From positions 124,001 through 188,000 of the forward strand of contig JALHJW010000003.1 of assembly GCA_022839785.1 (NCBI GenBank): 64,000 nt of DNA. The letters run 5' to 3'. The stretch is from Desulfovibrio sp. GTDB taxonomy: Bacteria > Desulfobacterota > Desulfovibrionia > Desulfovibrionales > Desulfovibrionaceae. The stretch's first letter is position 1; every line of letters starts with the position of its first letter. Of this stretch, positions 19,933-30,149 are shown one piece after another. Made by a program: the position numbers and the translations under genes. The notes beneath the pieces were generated by a model, which did not search any database, was not told the DNA's origin, and saw nothing but the letters and a program-made list of their open reading frames with translations.

Positions 19933-20115
19933 ATGGCTGTTCCCAAGAAACGTACGTCCAAGGCCAAGAAGGGCATGCGCCGCTCCCACGATCACGTGGC
20001 CAAGCCCAACGTGATCTTCTGCACCTGCGGCGAGCCCACCCTGCCGCACCGCGTCTGCGCTTCCTGCGGTACCTACAAGGGCCGCCAGATGCTCGCCAAG
20101 GCAGATGGCGAATAG
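19933..20115 (+). CDS. rpmF: 50S ribosomal protein L32
   Basis: This is a 60-residue L32 beginning MAVPKKRTSKAKKGMRR. It is the zinc-ribbon form: FCTCGEPTLPHRVCASCG gives the two Cys pairs. The ATG follows a GGAGAGG ribosome-binding site. Its last 11 nt overlap the start of plsX, linking ribosomal protein and phospholipid synthesis as in many bacteria. Confidence 0.97.
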   Translation: MAVPKKRTSKAKKGMRRSHDHVAKPNVIFCTCGEPTLPHRVCASCGTYKGRQMLAKADGE

Positions 20116-21193
20116 CGATTCCGGCGCGATGCACGGGGCGGCCCTGAGCGCTCCGCGCATCGCGGTGGACGCCATGGGCGGCGATTTCGGCCCGTCCGTG
20201 GTCGTGCCCGGGGCCGTGGAGGCTGCCCGGGCCAGAAACATCCGTCTCGTCCTGGTCGGCGATTCCGCCCGCATCGGCGCGGAACTCGACGCCATCGACG
20301 CCTCGGGGCTGGCCGTGGAGGTGGTGCACACCTCGCAGGTCGCCGAGATGACCGACAAGCCCACCGACGTGGTGCGGCGCAAGAAGGACTCCTCCATCGT
20401 CGTGGCCAACCGTCTGGTCAAGGACGGCGGGGCCGACGGCGTGGTCAGCGCCGGGCACACCGGCGCGACCCTGGCCTGCGGCGTGTTCATCCTCGGCCGC
20501 CAGCCCGGCGTGGATCGTCCCGCCCTGGCCTCCATCATGCCCACTGAGAAGCTGCCCATCATCCTCGCGGACGTGGGCGCCAACCTCGACGCCAAGGCCT
20601 TCAACCTCTTCCAGTTCGCGGTCATGGCCGACGCCCTGGCGCGCAGCGTGCTCGGCTACGAGCGCCCGCGCATCGGGCTGCTCTCCATCGGCGAGGAAGA
20701 GGGCAAGGGCACGCGCGAGGTGCTCGAAGCCTACCAGATGCTGCGCGGCTCCTCGCTCAACTTCGTGGGCAACGTCGAGGGCCGCGACATCTTCAAGGGC
20801 GACACGGACATCGTCATCTGCGACGGTTTCGTGGGCAACGTCTGCCTCAAGCTCTCCGAGGGCCTGGCCGGGTCCATGGCCCGCCTGCTCAAGCGCGAGC
20901 TGACCTCGGGGCTGCTCTCCAAGGTCGGGACCATGCTCTCCATGGGCGCGCTCAGACGCTTCCGGCAGGTCATCGACTACGCCGAGTACGGCGGAGCCCC
21001 CCTGCTCGGATTGACCCACATCTCCATCGTCTGCCACGGCTCGTCCAACGCCAAGGCCATCAAGAACGCCGTGATCATGGCCGCGGACTACGCTGCGGGC
21101 AACGCCACCGAGGCCATCGCCTCGACCCTCTCCCGGAACTCGGACCTCACCCGTTTCACCCGCGGCAAGGCCGCGAACTGCAACGGCGCGTAA
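20105..21193 (+). CDS. plsX: Phosphate acyltransferase PlsX
   Basis: This 362-residue soluble enzyme makes acyl-phosphate from acyl-ACP for phosphatidic-acid synthesis. The N-terminal IAVDAMGGDFGPSVVVPGA signature is followed by GHTGATLACGVFILGR and CDGFVGNVCLKLSEG. The ATG at 20105 overlaps rpmF by 11 nt. A later ATG at 20129 would avoid the overlap but has no better ribosome-binding site. fabH follows after 5 nt. Confidence 0.95.
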   Translation: MANSDSGAMHGAALSAPRIAVDAMGGDFGPSVVVPGAVEAARARNIRLVLVGDSARIGAELDAIDASGLAVEVVHTSQVAEMTDKPTDVVRRKKDSSIVVANRLVKDGGADGVVSAGHTGATLACGVFILGRQPGVDRPALASIMPTEKLPIILADVGANLDAKAFNLFQFAVMADALARSVLGYERPRIGLLSIGEEEGKGTREVLEAYQMLRGSSLNFVGNVEGRDIFKGDTDIVICDGFVGNVCLKLSEGLAGSMARLLKRELTSGLLSKVGTMLSMGALRRFRQVIDYAEYGGAPLLGLTHISIVCHGSSNAKAIKNAVIMAADYAAGNATEAIASTLSRNSDLTRFTRGKAANCNGA

Positions 21194-21198
21194 ATACT

Positions 21199-22197
21199 AT
21201 GAAACAAATCACTTCCGCCTGCATCCGGGGCGTGGGCTTTCATGCGCCCGAACGCATCCTGACCAACGCCGACCTGGAACGCATCGTCGAGACCACGGAC
21301 GAGTGGATCACCACCCGCTCCGGCATCCGGGAGCGCCACATCGTCGCGCCGGGGGAGGCCGCCTCGGACCTCGCCCTGAAGGCCGCGCAAAAAGCGCTGG
21401 CCGATGCCGGGATGGTCGCCGACGACCTGACCCACATCCTCGTGGCCACGGTCACGCCCGACTGCGTGACCCCTGCCTGCGCCTGCATCCTGCAGCACAA
21501 GCTGGGCATCGCGAACCGCGTCTCCATGGACCTCAACGCCGCCTGTTCCGGCTTCCTTTACGGCCTGGAGCAGACGCGCGCGATCATCGCCCTGCACCCG
21601 GAGGCGAAAATCCTCCTCGTGGGCGCGGAGATCCTGACCAGCCGCACCAACTGGCAGGATCGCGCCACCTGCGTGCTCTTCGGCGACGGCGCGGGCGCGG
21701 CGGTGATCACGGCCTGCGCCAGCGACGCGGACCGAGGCCGCATCCTCGACGTCCGGCTCTCCTCGGACGGCGCGGGCCAGGACCTGCTGATGATCACCGG
21801 CGGCGCGTCCAGCGAGCCGTACGCCACGGGCGACGTGGTCGGCCCCACGCACTTCATCCGCATGAAGGGCCAGGACGTCTTCAAGCTGGCCGTGCGCAGC
21901 ATGGAGTCCGTCAGCCGCGAGATACTGGACAGGAACGGCTACGGAGTCGATGACGTGGATCTGCTCATCCCGCATCAGGCCAACAGCCGCATCATCGAGG
22001 CCGTGGGCAGGAAGCTCGGCCTGCCGGGGGAGCGCGTCTTCATCAACCTGGACCGCTACGGCAACACCTCGGCCGCCTCCATCCCCATCGCCCTGGCCGA
22101 GGCCAAGGGCAAGGGCCAGGTCGGGGACGGCTCCCTGGTGCTGCTCACCGCCTTCGGTGGCGGCTTCACCTGGGGCTCGGCCCTGCTGCGCTTTTGA
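21199..22197 (+). CDS. fabH: 3-oxoacyl-ACP synthase III (KAS III)
   Basis: This is a 332-residue condensing enzyme that starts fatty-acid elongation from acyl-CoA and malonyl-ACP. The catalytic triad is visible: Cys116 in DLNAACSGFLYGL, His259 in LLIPHQANSRI and Asn289 in YGNTSAASIPIAL. It is full length. It sits between plsX and fabG. The usual intervening fabD (malonyl-CoA:ACP transacylase) is absent. Confidence 0.96.
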   Translation: MKQITSACIRGVGFHAPERILTNADLERIVETTDEWITTRSGIRERHIVAPGEAASDLALKAAQKALADAGMVADDLTHILVATVTPDCVTPACACILQHKLGIANRVSMDLNAACSGFLYGLEQTRAIIALHPEAKILLVGAEILTSRTNWQDRATCVLFGDGAGAAVITACASDADRGRILDVRLSSDGAGQDLLMITGGASSEPYATGDVVGPTHFIRMKGQDVFKLAVRSMESVSREILDRNGYGVDDVDLLIPHQANSRIIEAVGRKLGLPGERVFINLDRYGNTSAASIPIALAEAKGKGQVGDGSLVLLTAFGGGFTWGSALLRF

Positions 22198-22254
22198 TTT
22201 GCAGTCCAAGGTGTCTTGGGCTACATATTCCCGACTTTGCCAAGTGAGACAGGC

Positions 22255-22992
22255 ATGGAAACGACACGTCGCATCGCTCTCGTAACAGGCGGCTCCCGGG
22301 GCATCGGCAAGGCCTGCGCCGAGGCGCTGGCCAGGGACGGCTTCGAGATCATACTGACCTACGTGAGCAAGCCCGAAGGGGCGGCCGAGGTCGTGGCGGG
22401 CATCGAGGCCGCGGGCGGCAAGGCCCGCGCCGTCAAGCTCGATGTGGGCGACCGCCCGGCCGTGGCGGAATTCTTCAAGACCCTGAAGGACGAGCCCTTG
22501 CACGTGCTGGTGAACAACGCCGGCATCACCAAGGACGGTCTCCTCATCCGCATGAAGGACGAGGACTTCGACCACGTGCTGGACGTGAACCTGAAGGGAG
22601 CCTTCACCTGCCTGCGCGAGGCGGCCAAGATCATGGCCAAGCGTCGCGGAGGCCGGATCATCAACATAAGCTCCATCGTCGGACAGATGGGCAACCCCGG
22701 GCAGGCCAACTACGTGGCCGCCAAGGCCGGGCTCATCGGCATGACCAAGACCGCGGCCAGGGAGCTGGGCTCCCGCGCCGTGACGGTCAACGCCGTGGCC
22801 CCGGGCTTCATCGAGACCGACATGACCAGGGACCTGCCCGCCGACATCAAGGAGGCCATGGCCAAGAGCATCCCCCTGGGACGCTTCGGCTCCTCCGTGG
22901 ACGTCGCCGCGGCCGTGTCCTTCCTGGCGTCCGACGCCGCCGCCTACGTCACGGGCCAGGTGCTGGCCGTGAACGGCGGCATGTACATGTAA
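22255..22992 (+). CDS. fabG: 3-oxoacyl-ACP reductase
   Basis: This is a 245-residue short-chain dehydrogenase that reduces 3-ketoacyl-ACP with NADPH. It shows the Rossmann motif TGGSRGIG at residues 11-18, NNAG at 87-90, and the catalytic Ser140, Tyr153 and Lys157 (YVAAK). The ATG at 22255 gives the usual N-terminus ([12 protein letters not shown]). An in-frame ATG 39 nt upstream is less family-like. It is 57 nt downstream of fabH and 58 nt before acpP. Confidence 0.95.
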   Translation: METTRRIALVTGGSRGIGKACAEALARDGFEIILTYVSKPEGAAEVVAGIEAAGGKARAVKLDVGDRPAVAEFFKTLKDEPLHVLVNNAGITKDGLLIRMKDEDFDHVLDVNLKGAFTCLREAAKIMAKRRGGRIINISSIVGQMGNPGQANYVAAKAGLIGMTKTAARELGSRAVTVNAVAPGFIETDMTRDLPADIKEAMAKSIPLGRFGSSVDVAAAVSFLASDAAAYVTGQVLAVNGGMYM

Positions 22993-23050
22993 CAATTCGC
23001 GGCTACATCGCCGGAACACAACACCGCGCCACGCGGTTCTGGAGGAAGCA

Positions 23051-23281
23051 ATGTCCATCGAAGCCAAAGTCAAGTCCATCATCGTCGACCAGCTCGGCGT
23101 CTCCGAAGACGAAGTGAAGCCCGAGGCCAAGTTCGTGGACGACCTGGGCGCGGATTCCCTGGACCTCACCGAGCTGATCATGGCCATGGAAGAGGAATTC
23201 GACATCGAGATCGATGACGAAGAGGCCCAGAAGCTGGTCAAGGTGCAGGACGCCGTCAACTACATCCAGTCCAAGCAGTAA
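23051..23281 (+). CDS. acpP: Acyl carrier protein
   Basis: This 76-residue acidic protein carries the 4'-phosphopantetheine attachment serine at Ser36 in the classic [10 protein letters not shown] motif. Helix IV ([10 protein letters not shown]) is complete. The ATG is preceded by GGAGG. A strong terminator immediately follows at 23307-23352, which probably partitions acpP expression from fabF. Confidence 0.98.
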   Translation: MSIEAKVKSIIVDQLGVSEDEVKPEAKFVDDLGADSLDLTELIMAMEEEFDIEIDDEEAQKLVKVQDAVNYIQSKQ

Positions 23282-23306
23282 ACCGCTTCTTGCCCCACGC
23301 GGCGCC

Positions 23307-23352
23307 CGGGCGTCCTGAGGTCCCAGGGCCTGAGGACGCTCGCCCGTTTTTT
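23307..23352 (+). terminator. Terminator or attenuator after acpP
   Basis: CGGGCGTCCT (23307-23316) pairs with AGGACG and, across a small bulge, CGCCCG (23333-23346), followed by six T (23347-23352). It lies between acpP and fabF, 26 nt after the acpP stop. It should give more acpP than fabF transcript if partly read through. Confidence 0.75.
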
Positions 23353-23381
23353 GGGCCAGCGGAACAAAGAGAGGATTCGCG

Positions 23382-24626
23382 ATGCAGCGAGTTGTCGTCA
23401 CCGGCCTGGGCGCGGTCACGCCCCTGGGCAACGACGTGAAGACCAGCTGGGAAGCTCTCCTGGCCGGCAAGACCAGCGCGGGCCCCATCACCCGCTACGA
23501 CCTCGAAAGGTATCCCACCGACACTAAATTCGCTTGTGAAGTCCATGAGTTCGACGATTCCGAATTCCTGGATAAGAAGAGCGCCCGCCGTCTGGAGCCG
23601 TTCACCCGCTACGCCATGTACGCCTCCCACGTCGCCCTGCGCGACGCAGGGCTGACGCTGGAGGGCGAGCTGGCCGAGCGCACCGGCGTGATCATCGGCG
23701 TGGGACTGGGCGGCCTGCGCTGCCTGGAGGACAACCACGAGACCCTCATGACCAAGGGGCCGGGCCGCATCAACCCCTTCATGATTCCGGTGCTCATCGC
23801 CAACATGGCCGCCGGACAGGTTTCCATCGCCACCGGCGCGCGCGGCCCCAACATCTGCACCACCTCGGCCTGCGCCTCTGGCCTGCACGGCATCGGCACG
23901 GCCGCCACCGAGATCATGCTCGGCCGCGCGGACGTGATGATTGCGGGCGGCTCCGAGTCCACCATCACGCCTCTGGCCCTGGGCGGCTTCAACGCCATGA
24001 AGGCCCTCTCCACGCGCAACGACGATCCGCTCCACGCCTCCCGGCCCTTCGACGCGAACCGCGACGGGTTCGTCATGGGCGAGGGCGCGGGCGTCCTGAT
24101 CCTCGAATCCCTGGAGCGGGCCACGGCGCGCGGCGCGCGCATCTACGCCGAGGTCGCGGGTTACGGCGCGTCCGCCGACGCCTACCACATGGCCGCCCCG
24201 CCCGAGGACGGCTCGGGCATGGCCCTGGCCATGCGGGCCGCCCTGCGCGACGCCAAACTGAACCCTGAGGCCGTGGACCACATCAACGCCCACGCCACCT
24301 CCACCCCGGCGGGCGACATGTGCGAGATCAGGGCCCTGCACACCGTCTTCGGCGACCACGCGAAGAAGCTGACGATCACGGCCAACAAGTCCCAGATCGG
24401 CCACTGCCTGGGCGCGGCCGGGGCCATCGAGAGCGTCTTCTCGATCATGAGCCTGATCGACGGCAAGGTCCCCGGCACCATCAACATCGAGACCCTGGAC
24501 CCCGGGTGCGACCTCGACGTCCTGGCCGGCGGCAGCCGCGACCAGGCCCTCGGCGCCGTGCTCTGCAACTCGTTCGGCTTCGGCGGGACGAACTGCAGCA
24601 TCATCTACAAGCCGTTCGCGGGCTGA
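23382..24626 (+). CDS. fabF: 3-oxoacyl-ACP synthase II
   Basis: This is a 414-residue elongating condensing enzyme. The Cys-His-His triad is Cys164 in TTSACASG, His304 in INAHATSTP and His341 in GHCLGAAGA. The C-terminal FGFGGTN segment is present. It is full length and starts at an ATG with a GAGAGGA ribosome-binding site 29 nt after the acpP terminator. Its own terminator follows at 24644. Confidence 0.97.
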   Translation: MQRVVVTGLGAVTPLGNDVKTSWEALLAGKTSAGPITRYDLERYPTDTKFACEVHEFDDSEFLDKKSARRLEPFTRYAMYASHVALRDAGLTLEGELAERTGVIIGVGLGGLRCLEDNHETLMTKGPGRINPFMIPVLIANMAAGQVSIATGARGPNICTTSACASGLHGIGTAATEIMLGRADVMIAGGSESTITPLALGGFNAMKALSTRNDDPLHASRPFDANRDGFVMGEGAGVLILESLERATARGARIYAEVAGYGASADAYHMAAPPEDGSGMALAMRAALRDAKLNPEAVDHINAHATSTPAGDMCEIRALHTVFGDHAKKLTITANKSQIGHCLGAAGAIESVFSIMSLIDGKVPGTINIETLDPGCDLDVLAGGSRDQALGAVLCNSFGFGGTNCSIIYKPFAG

Positions 24627-24643
24627 GCCGCGATCACGGTTCC

Positions 24644-24673
24644 GGCGGGGACGCGCGGCGTCCCCGCCCTTTT
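24644..24673 (+). terminator. Intrinsic terminator of fabF
   Basis: GGCGGGGACGC (24644-24654), loop GCG and GCGTCCCCGCC (24658-24668) form a perfect 11-bp stem followed by CTTTTC. It lies 17 nt after the fabF stop and 43 nt before the glyA ATG. Confidence 0.8.
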
Positions 24674-24716
24674 CGACACCAACCGACCGCTCGCGGTTCT
24701 GTGAAAGAGGTGCCCC

Positions 24717-25955
24717 ATGGAAGAGCTGATCATGCGCGATCCGGAGCTGGCCAAGGCCATTGAACTCGAGTGCGGCCGCCAGATGGGCAAACTCGAACTC
24801 ATCGCCTCCGAAAACTTCGTCTCCACGGCCGTGCGCCAGGCCCAGGGCTCGGTGATGACCCACAAGTACGCCGAAGGGTACGCGCACAAGCGTTACTACG
24901 GCGGCTGCGAGTACGTGGACATCGCCGAGGATCTGGCCAACCAGCGCGTGCAGAAGCTGTTCGGCTGCACCTACTCCAACGTCCAGCCCCACTCCGGCTC
25001 CCAGGCCAACATGGGCGTCTACTTCGCCCTGCTGCAGCCCGGCGACACCATCCTGGGCATGGACCTCTCGCACGGCGGCCACCTCACCCACGGCTCCCCG
25101 GTCAACTTCTCCGGCAAGCTCTACACGGTCGTTTCCTACGGCGTGGACAAGGACACCGGCCTCATCGACTACGACCAGGTCCTGGCCAAGGCCAAGGAGC
25201 ACAGGCCCAAGATGATCATCGCGGGCGCCTCGGCCTACCCGCGCGTCCTCGATTTCGACCGCTTCCGGACCATCGCCGACGAGGTCGGCGCGACCCTGGT
25301 GGTGGACATGGCGCACATCGCGGGCCTGGTGGCCGCAGGGCTGCATCCCTCGCCCATCGGCCGGGCCCACGTCACCACCTCGACCACGCACAAGACCCTG
25401 CGCGGTCCGCGCGGCGGCCTCATCCTCTCCGAGGAGGAGTTCATGAAGCCGCTCAACTCCAACATCTTCCCCGGCATCCAGGGCGGCCCGCTGATGCATG
25501 TCATCGCGGCCAAGGCCGTGGCCTTCGGCGAGGCCCTGCGCCCCGAGTTCAAGGTCTACCAGGGCCAGGTCCTGGCCAACTGCAAGGTGCTGGCCAAGTG
25601 CCTCACGGACGCGGGCTACAATCTCGTCTCCGGCGGCACGGACAACCACCTCTTCCTCATGGACCTGCGCGACAAGGAGATCACGGGCAAGGACGCGGAG
25701 ATCGCCCTGGACAAGGCGGGCATCACCGTGAACAAGAACACCGTGCCCTTCGAGACCCGCTCGCCTTTCGTCACCTCGGGAGTGCGCATGGGCACCGCGG
25801 CGCTCACCACCCGGGGCATGAAGGAAGACCACATGGCCAAGGTCGCGGGCTGGATCGTGGAGGCCCTGGCCAACACCGGCAACGAGACCAGGCTGGCCGA
25901 GATCAGCCGCCACGTGGAGTCCTTCGCGAGGCAGTTCCCGCTGTTCGCGTGGTAG
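24717..25955 (+). CDS. glyA: Serine hydroxymethyltransferase
   Basis: This is a 412-residue PLP enzyme interconverting serine and glycine with tetrahydrofolate. The internal-aldimine lysine is Lys226 in [13 protein letters not shown]. Other landmarks are [24 protein letters not shown] and the Gly-rich [21 protein letters not shown]. The ATG has an AAAGAGG ribosome-binding site. It is preceded by the fabF terminator and followed by a double hairpin, so it may be a nearly independent unit within the housekeeping run. Confidence 0.97.
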   Translation: MEELIMRDPELAKAIELECGRQMGKLELIASENFVSTAVRQAQGSVMTHKYAEGYAHKRYYGGCEYVDIAEDLANQRVQKLFGCTYSNVQPHSGSQANMGVYFALLQPGDTILGMDLSHGGHLTHGSPVNFSGKLYTVVSYGVDKDTGLIDYDQVLAKAKEHRPKMIIAGASAYPRVLDFDRFRTIADEVGATLVVDMAHIAGLVAAGLHPSPIGRAHVTTSTTHKTLRGPRGGLILSEEEFMKPLNSNIFPGIQGGPLMHVIAAKAVAFGEALRPEFKVYQGQVLANCKVLAKCLTDAGYNLVSGGTDNHLFLMDLRDKEITGKDAEIALDKAGITVNKNTVPFETRSPFVTSGVRMGTAALTTRGMKEDHMAKVAGWIVEALANTGNETRLAEISRHVESFARQFPLFAW

Positions 25956-25959
25956 CCTG

Positions 25960-26012
25960 GGCGGGGAGGGCTTGCCTCTCCCCGCCGCCTCCCTCCGGGG
26001 AGGCGGATTTTC
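25960..26012 (+). terminator. Twin hairpin terminator/attenuator between glyA and the rib run
   Basis: Hairpin 1 is GGCGGGGAG/CTCCCCGCC (25960-25968, 25978-25986). Hairpin 2 is CCGCCTCC/GGAGGCGG (25985-25992, 25999-26006), followed by ATTTTCTGTT. They share two bases, so full pairing of both is not possible at once. Only 28 nt remain before the dCMP deaminase ATG, hardly enough for a separate promoter. Read-through is therefore likely needed for the downstream genes. Confidence 0.75.
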
Positions 26013-26040
26013 TGTTCCTTGTCCTGATTGGAGAGACGCG

Positions 26041-26499
26041 ATGGACAGCCGGTTGCCCTGGCCGCAGTACTTCATGAAGATCGCCTTCCTGGTGGCCGAG
26101 CGCAGCACCTGTCTGCGCCGCAAGGTCGGGGCGGTGGCGGTCAAGGACCGGCGCATCCTGGCCACGGGCTACAACGGCGCGCCCTCGGGCCTTGCCCACT
26201 GCCTGGACATCGGCTGCCTGCGCGAGAAGCTGAAGGTCCCCTCCGGGGAGCGCCACGAACTCTGCCGCGCCCTGCACGCCGAGCAGAACGTCATCGTCCA
26301 GGCCGCGCGCCACGGCGGGAGCATCGAGGGCGCGACCATCTACTGCACCACCCAGCCCTGCGTGATCTGCACCAAGATGCTCATCAACGTGGGCGTGCAG
26401 GCCATCTACTTCGCCCAGAGCTACCCGGACGACTTCTCGCGCGAGATGATCGCCGAGTCCGGCATCGTCTTCGAGGAGCTGCCCCTTGCCTGCGGCTGA
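26041..26499 (+). CDS. dCMP deaminase-family protein (ComEB-like)
   Basis: This is a 152-residue zinc deaminase. The zinc site is His79-Ala-Glu81 (HAEQNVI) with Cys107 and Cys110 (PCVICTKM). An extra Cys/His segment ([11 protein letters not shown], with ELCRALHAE) is typical of dCMP deaminases that bind a second zinc. dCMP deaminase makes dUMP for thymidylate synthesis. It starts at an ATG with a GGAGAGA site and overlaps the ribD start by 14 nt, the common order in Desulfovibrio-like genomes. The true substrate has not been proved for this family branch. Confidence 0.85.
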   Translation: MDSRLPWPQYFMKIAFLVAERSTCLRRKVGAVAVKDRRILATGYNGAPSGLAHCLDIGCLREKLKVPSGERHELCRALHAEQNVIVQAARHGGSIEGATIYCTTQPCVICTKMLINVGVQAIYFAQSYPDDFSREMIAESGIVFEELPLACG

Positions 26500-27640
26500 C
26501 CCTCTGCCCGATCGCGACCGCTTCATGGCGCGCGCCGTGGAGCTGGCCGGACGGGGCCTGTTCAAGGCCGCGCCCAACCCCTGCGTGGGCGCGGTGCTCG
26601 TGCGCGGCGGCGAGATCGTGGCGGAAGGCTGGCATACGGCCTACGGCGCGCCCCACGCCGAGCGCGAGGCCATCGCGGACGCGCGGGCCAAGAGCGTCGA
26701 CCCCGCGGCCTGCGACCTCTACGTGACCCTGGAGCCCTGCAACCACCACGGCAAGACCCCGCCCTGCACCGAGGCCGTGCTGGAGGCGGGGATCAGGCGC
26801 GTCTTTGTGGGCTGCGCCGATCCCAACCCCACGGTGGCGGGCGGCGGCGGGGATTTCCTGCGTTCGCGCGGCGTGGAGGTGACGTTCGGCATCCGGGAAG
26901 AGGCCTGCCGCGATCTCATCGCCGACTTCCGCACCTGGGCGCTGCAGGAGCGCAGCTACTGCATCCTCAAGCTGGCCCAGACCCTGGACGGCCGCATCGC
27001 GGCGCGCGGCGGACAGCCCGAGGCCGTGAGCTGCGCCGAGTCGCACTGCCGCGTGCAGGAGCTGCGGCTCCTGTGCGGCGCGGTGATCATCGGCGGCAAC
27101 ACGCTACGCGCGGACAATCCCCGCCTGGACTGCCGCCTGCCCGAAGCCACGCGCCAGCCCCTGGCCGTGGTCGTGACGCGCAGGCTTCCCTGGCCGGACG
27201 AGGAGCGGTTCTGGCTGCTCATGCACCGCCACCGCGAGCTGATCTTCTGGACCTCCGAGGAGCGCGCCGCCACGGACCAGGCAAAGGCCCTGGAGGCGAG
27301 CCAGGTGCGCGTCTGGGCCCTGCCCGAGGGGCCGTGCGGCCTGGATCTCGCCCCCGGACTGCGGCGTCTGCTCGCGGAGTGCGGCGTGCACCGCGCCCTG
27401 TGCGAGGGCGGGGGCCGTCTGGCCTACGCCCTGGCCGAGCAGGGCCTGGCGGACGAGATGAAGGTCTTCCTCGCGCCCCGCGTCCTGGGCGACGCCGGGG
27501 CCGTGTCCGCCTTCAGCGGTGCTGCGGCGCTCGGCGATTTCGCCCCGCACATGTCCCAGACGCTGGATTTCCGATTCACGGGCTGCGCGGCTTCGGGGGA
27601 CGACCTGGAGCTGACCCTGCGGCCCAGGGAGGCCCGCTGA
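26486..27640 (+). CDS. ribD: Bifunctional pyrimidine deaminase/reductase RibD
   Basis: This 384-residue enzyme performs the second and third steps of riboflavin synthesis. The deaminase domain has His57-Ala-Glu59 (HAERE), Cys85 ([13 protein letters not shown]) and Cys94. The reductase domain starts near residue 145 ([15 protein letters not shown]) and includes [15 protein letters not shown] and [19 protein letters not shown]. The chosen TTG start (26486) overlaps the upstream deaminase gene and supplies [10 protein letters not shown], which matches RibD N-termini. An ATG at 26525 would cut into this. ribE follows with an overlapping TGATG. Confidence 0.93.
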   Translation: MPAADPLPDRDRFMARAVELAGRGLFKAAPNPCVGAVLVRGGEIVAEGWHTAYGAPHAEREAIADARAKSVDPAACDLYVTLEPCNHHGKTPPCTEAVLEAGIRRVFVGCADPNPTVAGGGGDFLRSRGVEVTFGIREEACRDLIADFRTWALQERSYCILKLAQTLDGRIAARGGQPEAVSCAESHCRVQELRLLCGAVIIGGNTLRADNPRLDCRLPEATRQPLAVVVTRRLPWPDEERFWLLMHRHRELIFWTSEERAATDQAKALEASQVRVWALPEGPCGLDLAPGLRRLLAECGVHRALCEGGGRLAYALAEQGLADEMKVFLAPRVLGDAGAVSAFSGAAALGDFAPHMSQTLDFRFTGCAASGDDLELTLRPREAR

Positions 27641-28311
27641 TGTTCACCGGACTCGTGCAGGGACAGGGCCGCATCGAGAGCGTGCGGCCCCAAGCCGGAC
27701 AGACGCGCTTCTTCATCCGGCCGCAGTTCGCCATCGACGGCTACGCGCTGGGCGAATCCATCGCCGTGAACGGGGCCTGCCTCTCGGTGGAGAGTTTCGC
27801 AGGCGGGTCCTTCTCGGTCTACGCCTCGGCCGAAACCATGCAGCGCACCAACCTTGACGCGCTCAAGCCAGGCGACCTCGTGAACCTGGAGCGGGCCCTT
27901 TCCCTGGGCGACCGCCTGGGCGGGCATCTGGTGAGCGGCCACGTGGACTGCTTGGCCGAAGTGGCCGAGGTCGCGCCCGCCGGGGAATCGCGGCGCTACG
28001 TCCTCTCCTTCCCGGCCGAGATAGGCATCTACGTGGTGGAAAAAGGCTCCGTGGCCCTGGACGGCATCAGCCTGACCGTGAACGAGTGCGGCCCGGACTG
28101 GCTCTCGGTCAACGTCATCCCCGAGACGCAGCGGGTCACGACCATCGTCCGTTGGCAGCCGGGATACCGCGCCAACATGGAGGCGGACATCATCGGCAAG
28201 TACGTGGCCCGCATGGTCGGGCCGTTCGCCGCGCGCGCGGCCGGGAGCGCGGGCGCGAAAAAGACCGGCGGAGGCCTGACCGAAGCCTTCCTGCGCGAGC
28301 ACGGCTTTTGA
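27640..28311 (+). CDS. ribE: Riboflavin synthase, alpha subunit
   Basis: This 223-residue enzyme dismutates two lumazines into riboflavin. It shows the duplicated lumazine-binding barrel: [15 protein letters not shown] with AVNGACLSVESF in the first half and VSGHVDCLAEV with SVALDGISLTVNE in the second. The C-terminal helix ends in GGGLTEAFLREHGF. The ATG overlaps the ribD stop by 1 nt. After its stop a GC-rich fold (GCCGGG at 28319 pairing with CCCGGC at 28344) precedes ribBA. Confidence 0.95.
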   Translation: MFTGLVQGQGRIESVRPQAGQTRFFIRPQFAIDGYALGESIAVNGACLSVESFAGGSFSVYASAETMQRTNLDALKPGDLVNLERALSLGDRLGGHLVSGHVDCLAEVAEVAPAGESRRYVLSFPAEIGIYVVEKGSVALDGISLTVNECGPDWLSVNVIPETQRVTTIVRWQPGYRANMEADIIGKYVARMVGPFAARAAGSAGAKKTGGGLTEAFLREHGF

Positions 28312-28435
28312 GCCGGATGCCGGGCGACCCCCGCCGGGCGGCCCCCGGCGACAAGACTTTCAAAGCGGGCGCTTTCAATGTAAGCTGCCTGCCCGCCACA
28401 CGGCCGCACGACCGGCCATGGCCTTTGGAGAGCAC

Positions 28436-29674
<1,239 letters not shown>

Positions 29675-29677
29675 ACA

Positions 29678-30148
29678 ATGCTGCACCTGAAGACCATCGA
29701 GGGCGTGCTCGACGCCAAGGGCCTGAAGTTCGCCATCGTGGCGGCCCGCTTCAACGATTTCGTGGTGGACAAGCTGGTGGGCGGCGCGGTGGACTACCTC
29801 GTGCGCCACGGCGCGGAGCGCGGGAATCTGACCCTGGTGCGCGTGCCCGGGGCCTTCGAGATTCCGCTCACGGCCAAGAAGCTGGCGCAAAAGGGCGGTT
29901 TCGACGGCATCATCTGCCTGGGCGCGATCATCCGCGGCTCCACGCCGCATTTCGACTTCGTGGCCGCCGAGTGCACCAAGGGCATGGCCCACGTCTCCCT
30001 GGACCACGACGTGCCCGTGGGCTTCGGCGTGCTGACCTGCGACTCCATCGAGCAGGCCATCGAGCGCTCCGGCTCCAAGGCCGGCAACAAGGGCGTCGAG
30101 GCCGCGGCCGCGGTGCTCGAACTGGCCCGCGTCCTGGAGCAGATATAA
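29678..30148 (+). CDS. ribH: 6,7-dimethyl-8-ribityllumazine synthase
   Basis: This is a 156-residue icosahedral-type lumazine synthase. It has the substrate-binding [14 protein letters not shown] and [15 protein letters not shown] segments and the catalytic His91 in [14 protein letters not shown]. It is complete and lies between ribBA (3 nt) and nusB (1 nt), so the five genes from the deaminase to nusB are translationally packed. Confidence 0.96.
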   Translation: MLHLKTIEGVLDAKGLKFAIVAARFNDFVVDKLVGGAVDYLVRHGAERGNLTLVRVPGAFEIPLTAKKLAQKGGFDGIICLGAIIRGSTPHFDFVAAECTKGMAHVSLDHDVPVGFGVLTCDSIEQAIERSGSKAGNKGVEAAAAVLELARVLEQI

Positions 30149-30149
30149 C

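Noticed and set aside
28312..28435. FMN riboswitch upstream of ribBA
   Set aside because: None of the conserved RFN-element blocks is visible. The region only shows GC-rich folding and a short direct repeat.
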